Assembly: GCF_013343115.1 (NCBI RefSeq)
Contig: NZ_CP054570.1
Coordinates: 1,674,001-1,738,000, forward strand
Reading direction: 5' to 3'
DNA: 64,000 nucleotides
Origin: Streptococcus sanguinis
GTDB lineage: Bacteria; Bacillota; Bacilli; Lactobacillales; Streptococcaceae
Shown: positions 62,465 through 64,000 of the stretch, piece after piece
Layout of the letters: each line of letters begins with the position of its first letter
Position numbering within the stretch: position 1 is the first letter of the stretch
Notes under the pieces: generated by a model
Told to the model about the DNA's origin: nothing
The model's database searches: none
The model's input: the letters and a program-made list of their open reading frames with translations, nothing else
Position numbers and translations under genes: made by a program

Positions 62465-64000
62465 TCATTCTTTAATAGCATCTTCGTATCTGTCAAAGGC
62501 ATAGTGGCTCTGTGCGTAGAGTGGATTGTCCATGGCCAATAGCAAGTATTCATTTTCTTTTTTAGTGCTGTCTCCATCAGAGTCATTCCAGGTAACATCT
62601 AAAGCCAGCCACTGACCATCTACTTTTGCGAAGTTCCAAGCATGCGGGTCAAAATCATCTGTATTTCCACTCACATACATGGTTTCGAGACCAGCTTCCT
62701 GAGCAAGAGCCTGGAAAGTTACAGCGTAAGCTTGACAGACTCCCTTGCCCTCAAATAGCGGACCAGTAATATCAAAACTAGATTCATACTTGCGAATACC
62801 GTCTTGCATATCTTTAAACGCTTTTGAAATAGCTTCTTCTGATTCTTTATTCTCAATAGATGTTTTGTAATTCAAAAAGCCTTGGTAAGCAACCTTATCA
62901 TAGCTAATATGCTCAATCATATACTGATTAATTGCCTCAATCTTTTCTCGGTCGCTCATCTGATCTTTGATGATGTCTTTGACAATCTCTTTGACCTTTT
63001 TGCGGGCCTTCTTATATTTGGCTGTTTCATCAGCATCGTATTTAAAACTTACCACATGTTTCTTAGCATCAATGGCAGGAACCACTCCCTGCTGAATGAC
63101 TGGATTTTGCTCTAAAACATCGTGAAGCAATTCACTGACATCTCCTTCACTCAGCTCTGGAAACTCACTGTAATCAACATATTCTGCATCGGACAGAAGG
63201 GCCTTGGCAAAATATTCCTGCGCTGCACTTCTGGCTGCCACTCTTTCCTCAATATCACTAACATCATGAACGACTGTTTTACCCTTGAGATCCAAGTCAG
63301 CCTGCTCTACGCTGATATATTTCTCTGAAACACCAGACTTGCTTTCCTCTTTATTGACCTTTTCATTATGCTTATCTACAACAGGCTGCACTTCTTCTAC
63401 ACTGGCCTGTTCAATGAAAAAGTCCGTTTTGACAGTAGGCATGCCCTTGATAGAGACCAGACATCTGACATCCCGGCCTTCTTTTTCAATTTTTTCATAG
63501 ACGATTGGAAAGTTCTGAATCTGGCCATCCATCATCTGCAGCGGTGCTTCTTCAGGAATGTTTCCTTTCTGCCTCAGGGCGGAAACCTGGTCAGAAAAAG
63601 TCCGAAAATCGATTTGATTCGGCATCAGTTTCGCAAAGCTATCAGATGAGATAGGATTGCTGATAGTTCCTAAAGCTTCTTTGTCTTTAAGGGGAACAAC
63701 AAGGAGTTCATAAGGCTTTTTCTCAACCGTTTTCTTACTGTAATCCTGGTCGTAAGCCTGCAGCAACCGTTGTCTGGCAAGAATTGGATCATCACCAGAA
63801 CGGCCTCCGTTGCGGCTATCATAGTGGGTAGGCAAATCTGTCCGATACACTGTCGAAGTGACCCGATCGACCTCTTTATAGTTATAAAGGCCTGTCTTCG
63901 TATCACTGCCAGGCATGGTCACATACTCTCTTTTTATAATGGAATAAGAGTCCGCTCCCGGTACTTCCGTCCATTCCAGCTGCAAGCGTCCATCTCCGAG
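62465..64000 (-). CDS. Transglutaminase-domain surface protein (N-terminus beyond window)
   Basis: At least 511 residues; the frame stays open to base 64000, so the true start and any signal peptide are outside. The first visible ~60 residues look like a fibronectin type III-like module (LQLEWTEVPGADSYSIIKRE). The C-terminal ~170 residues form a transglutaminase-like cysteine-protease domain with catalytic Cys in GKGVCQAYA, His in DPHAWNF and Asp in LALDVTW. Such proteins crosslink, cleave or bind wall-associated proteins; activity here is unproven. Confidence 0.8.
   Translation of the reverse strand, partial: LGDGRLQLEWTEVPGADSYSIIKREYVTMPGSDTKTGLYNYKEVDRVTSTVYRTDLPTHYDSRNGGRSGDDPILARQRLLQAYDQDYSKKTVEKKPYELLVVPLKDKEALGTISNPISSDSFAKLMPNQIDFRTFSDQVSALRQKGNIPEEAPLQMMDGQIQNFPIVYEKIEKEGRDVRCLVSIKGMPTVKTDFFIEQASVEEVQPVVDKHNEKVNKEESKSGVSEKYISVEQADLDLKGKTVVHDVSDIEERVAARSAAQEYFAKALLSDAEYVDYSEFPELSEGDVSELLHDVLEQNPVIQQGVVPAIDAKKHVVSFKYDADETAKYKKARKKVKEIVKDIIKDQMSDREKIEAINQYMIEHISYDKVAYQGFLNYKTSIENKESEEAISKAFKDMQDGIRKYESSFDITGPLFEGKGVCQAYAVTFQALAQEAGLETMYVSGNTDDFDPHAWNFAKVDGQWLALDVTWNDSDGDSTKKENEYLLLAMDNPLYAQSHYAFDRYEDAIKE

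Overview
The window looks like a chromosomal segment of a viridans-group Streptococcus, most like the S. sanguinis/S. gordonii lineage. This rests on gene content and is inference: a pyruvate oxidase (spxB) gene, an rpsF-ssb-rpsR operon, a histidine-utilisation (hut) locus arranged as in streptococci, a BusR-type osmolyte locus, MetE/MetF with a streptococcal MET-box, and strong AGGAGG ribosome sites. There are no rRNA or tRNA genes, no CRISPR array, no phage and no insertion sequence that I can see. CorA at the left edge and a transglutaminase-like protein at the right edge are cut by the window.

Layout. 1-5 kb: CorA, a DUF1129 protein, and a TetR-controlled ABC exporter operon with three matching palindromic operators. 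5-6 kb: rpsF-ssb-rpsR with a structured leader. 6-21 kb: the hut locus. hutI is divergent from hutU-ftcD-fchA-fhs-hutD-permease-hutH, followed by hutG on its own promoter and a 1014-residue BTAD/ATPase/TPR regulator. Histidine goes to urocanate (HutH), imidazolone propionate (HutU), formiminoglutamate (HutI), and then either to glutamate plus formamide (HutG) or to folate-bound one-carbon units (FtcD, FchA) that Fhs can turn into formate and ATP. 21-30 kb: a PrsW-like protease, a GT2-GtrA/phosphodiester-glycosidase/membrane-protein operon, two tandem histidine phosphatases with a Cof phosphatase, and alpha-galactosidase with its AraC-type regulator. 30-38 kb: metE-metF, an AI-2E-type exporter, and a pabB-pabC fusion that may be translated from a leaderless mRNA.

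38-48 kb is the most unusual part. Three paralogous BcrA-type ABC cassettes lie in tandem, each with its own promoter. All three promoters, and a fourth beside a two-component system, carry the same pair of AT-rich direct repeats: 22 bp apart and 47 bp from repeat start to -10 box, identical in all four. The fourth promoter drives a 19-codon peptide ORF with a perfect Shine-Dalgarno. I read this as one regulon: sensor kinase, response regulator, three exporters and a peptide.

48-58 kb: a 6-phospho-beta-glucosidase, a SemiSWEET, and an orphan ABC exporter. The exporter is preceded by a frameshifted relic and a short Cys-containing ORF, possibly a decayed peptide locus. Then come a VOC protein, SpxB, an SGNH hydrolase, a Cof phosphatase and a membrane-anchored MutS-like ATPase. 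58-64 kb: BusR with busAA-busAB, whose promoter carries two back-to-back 36-bp bipartite operators, and a secreted-type transglutaminase-domain protein.
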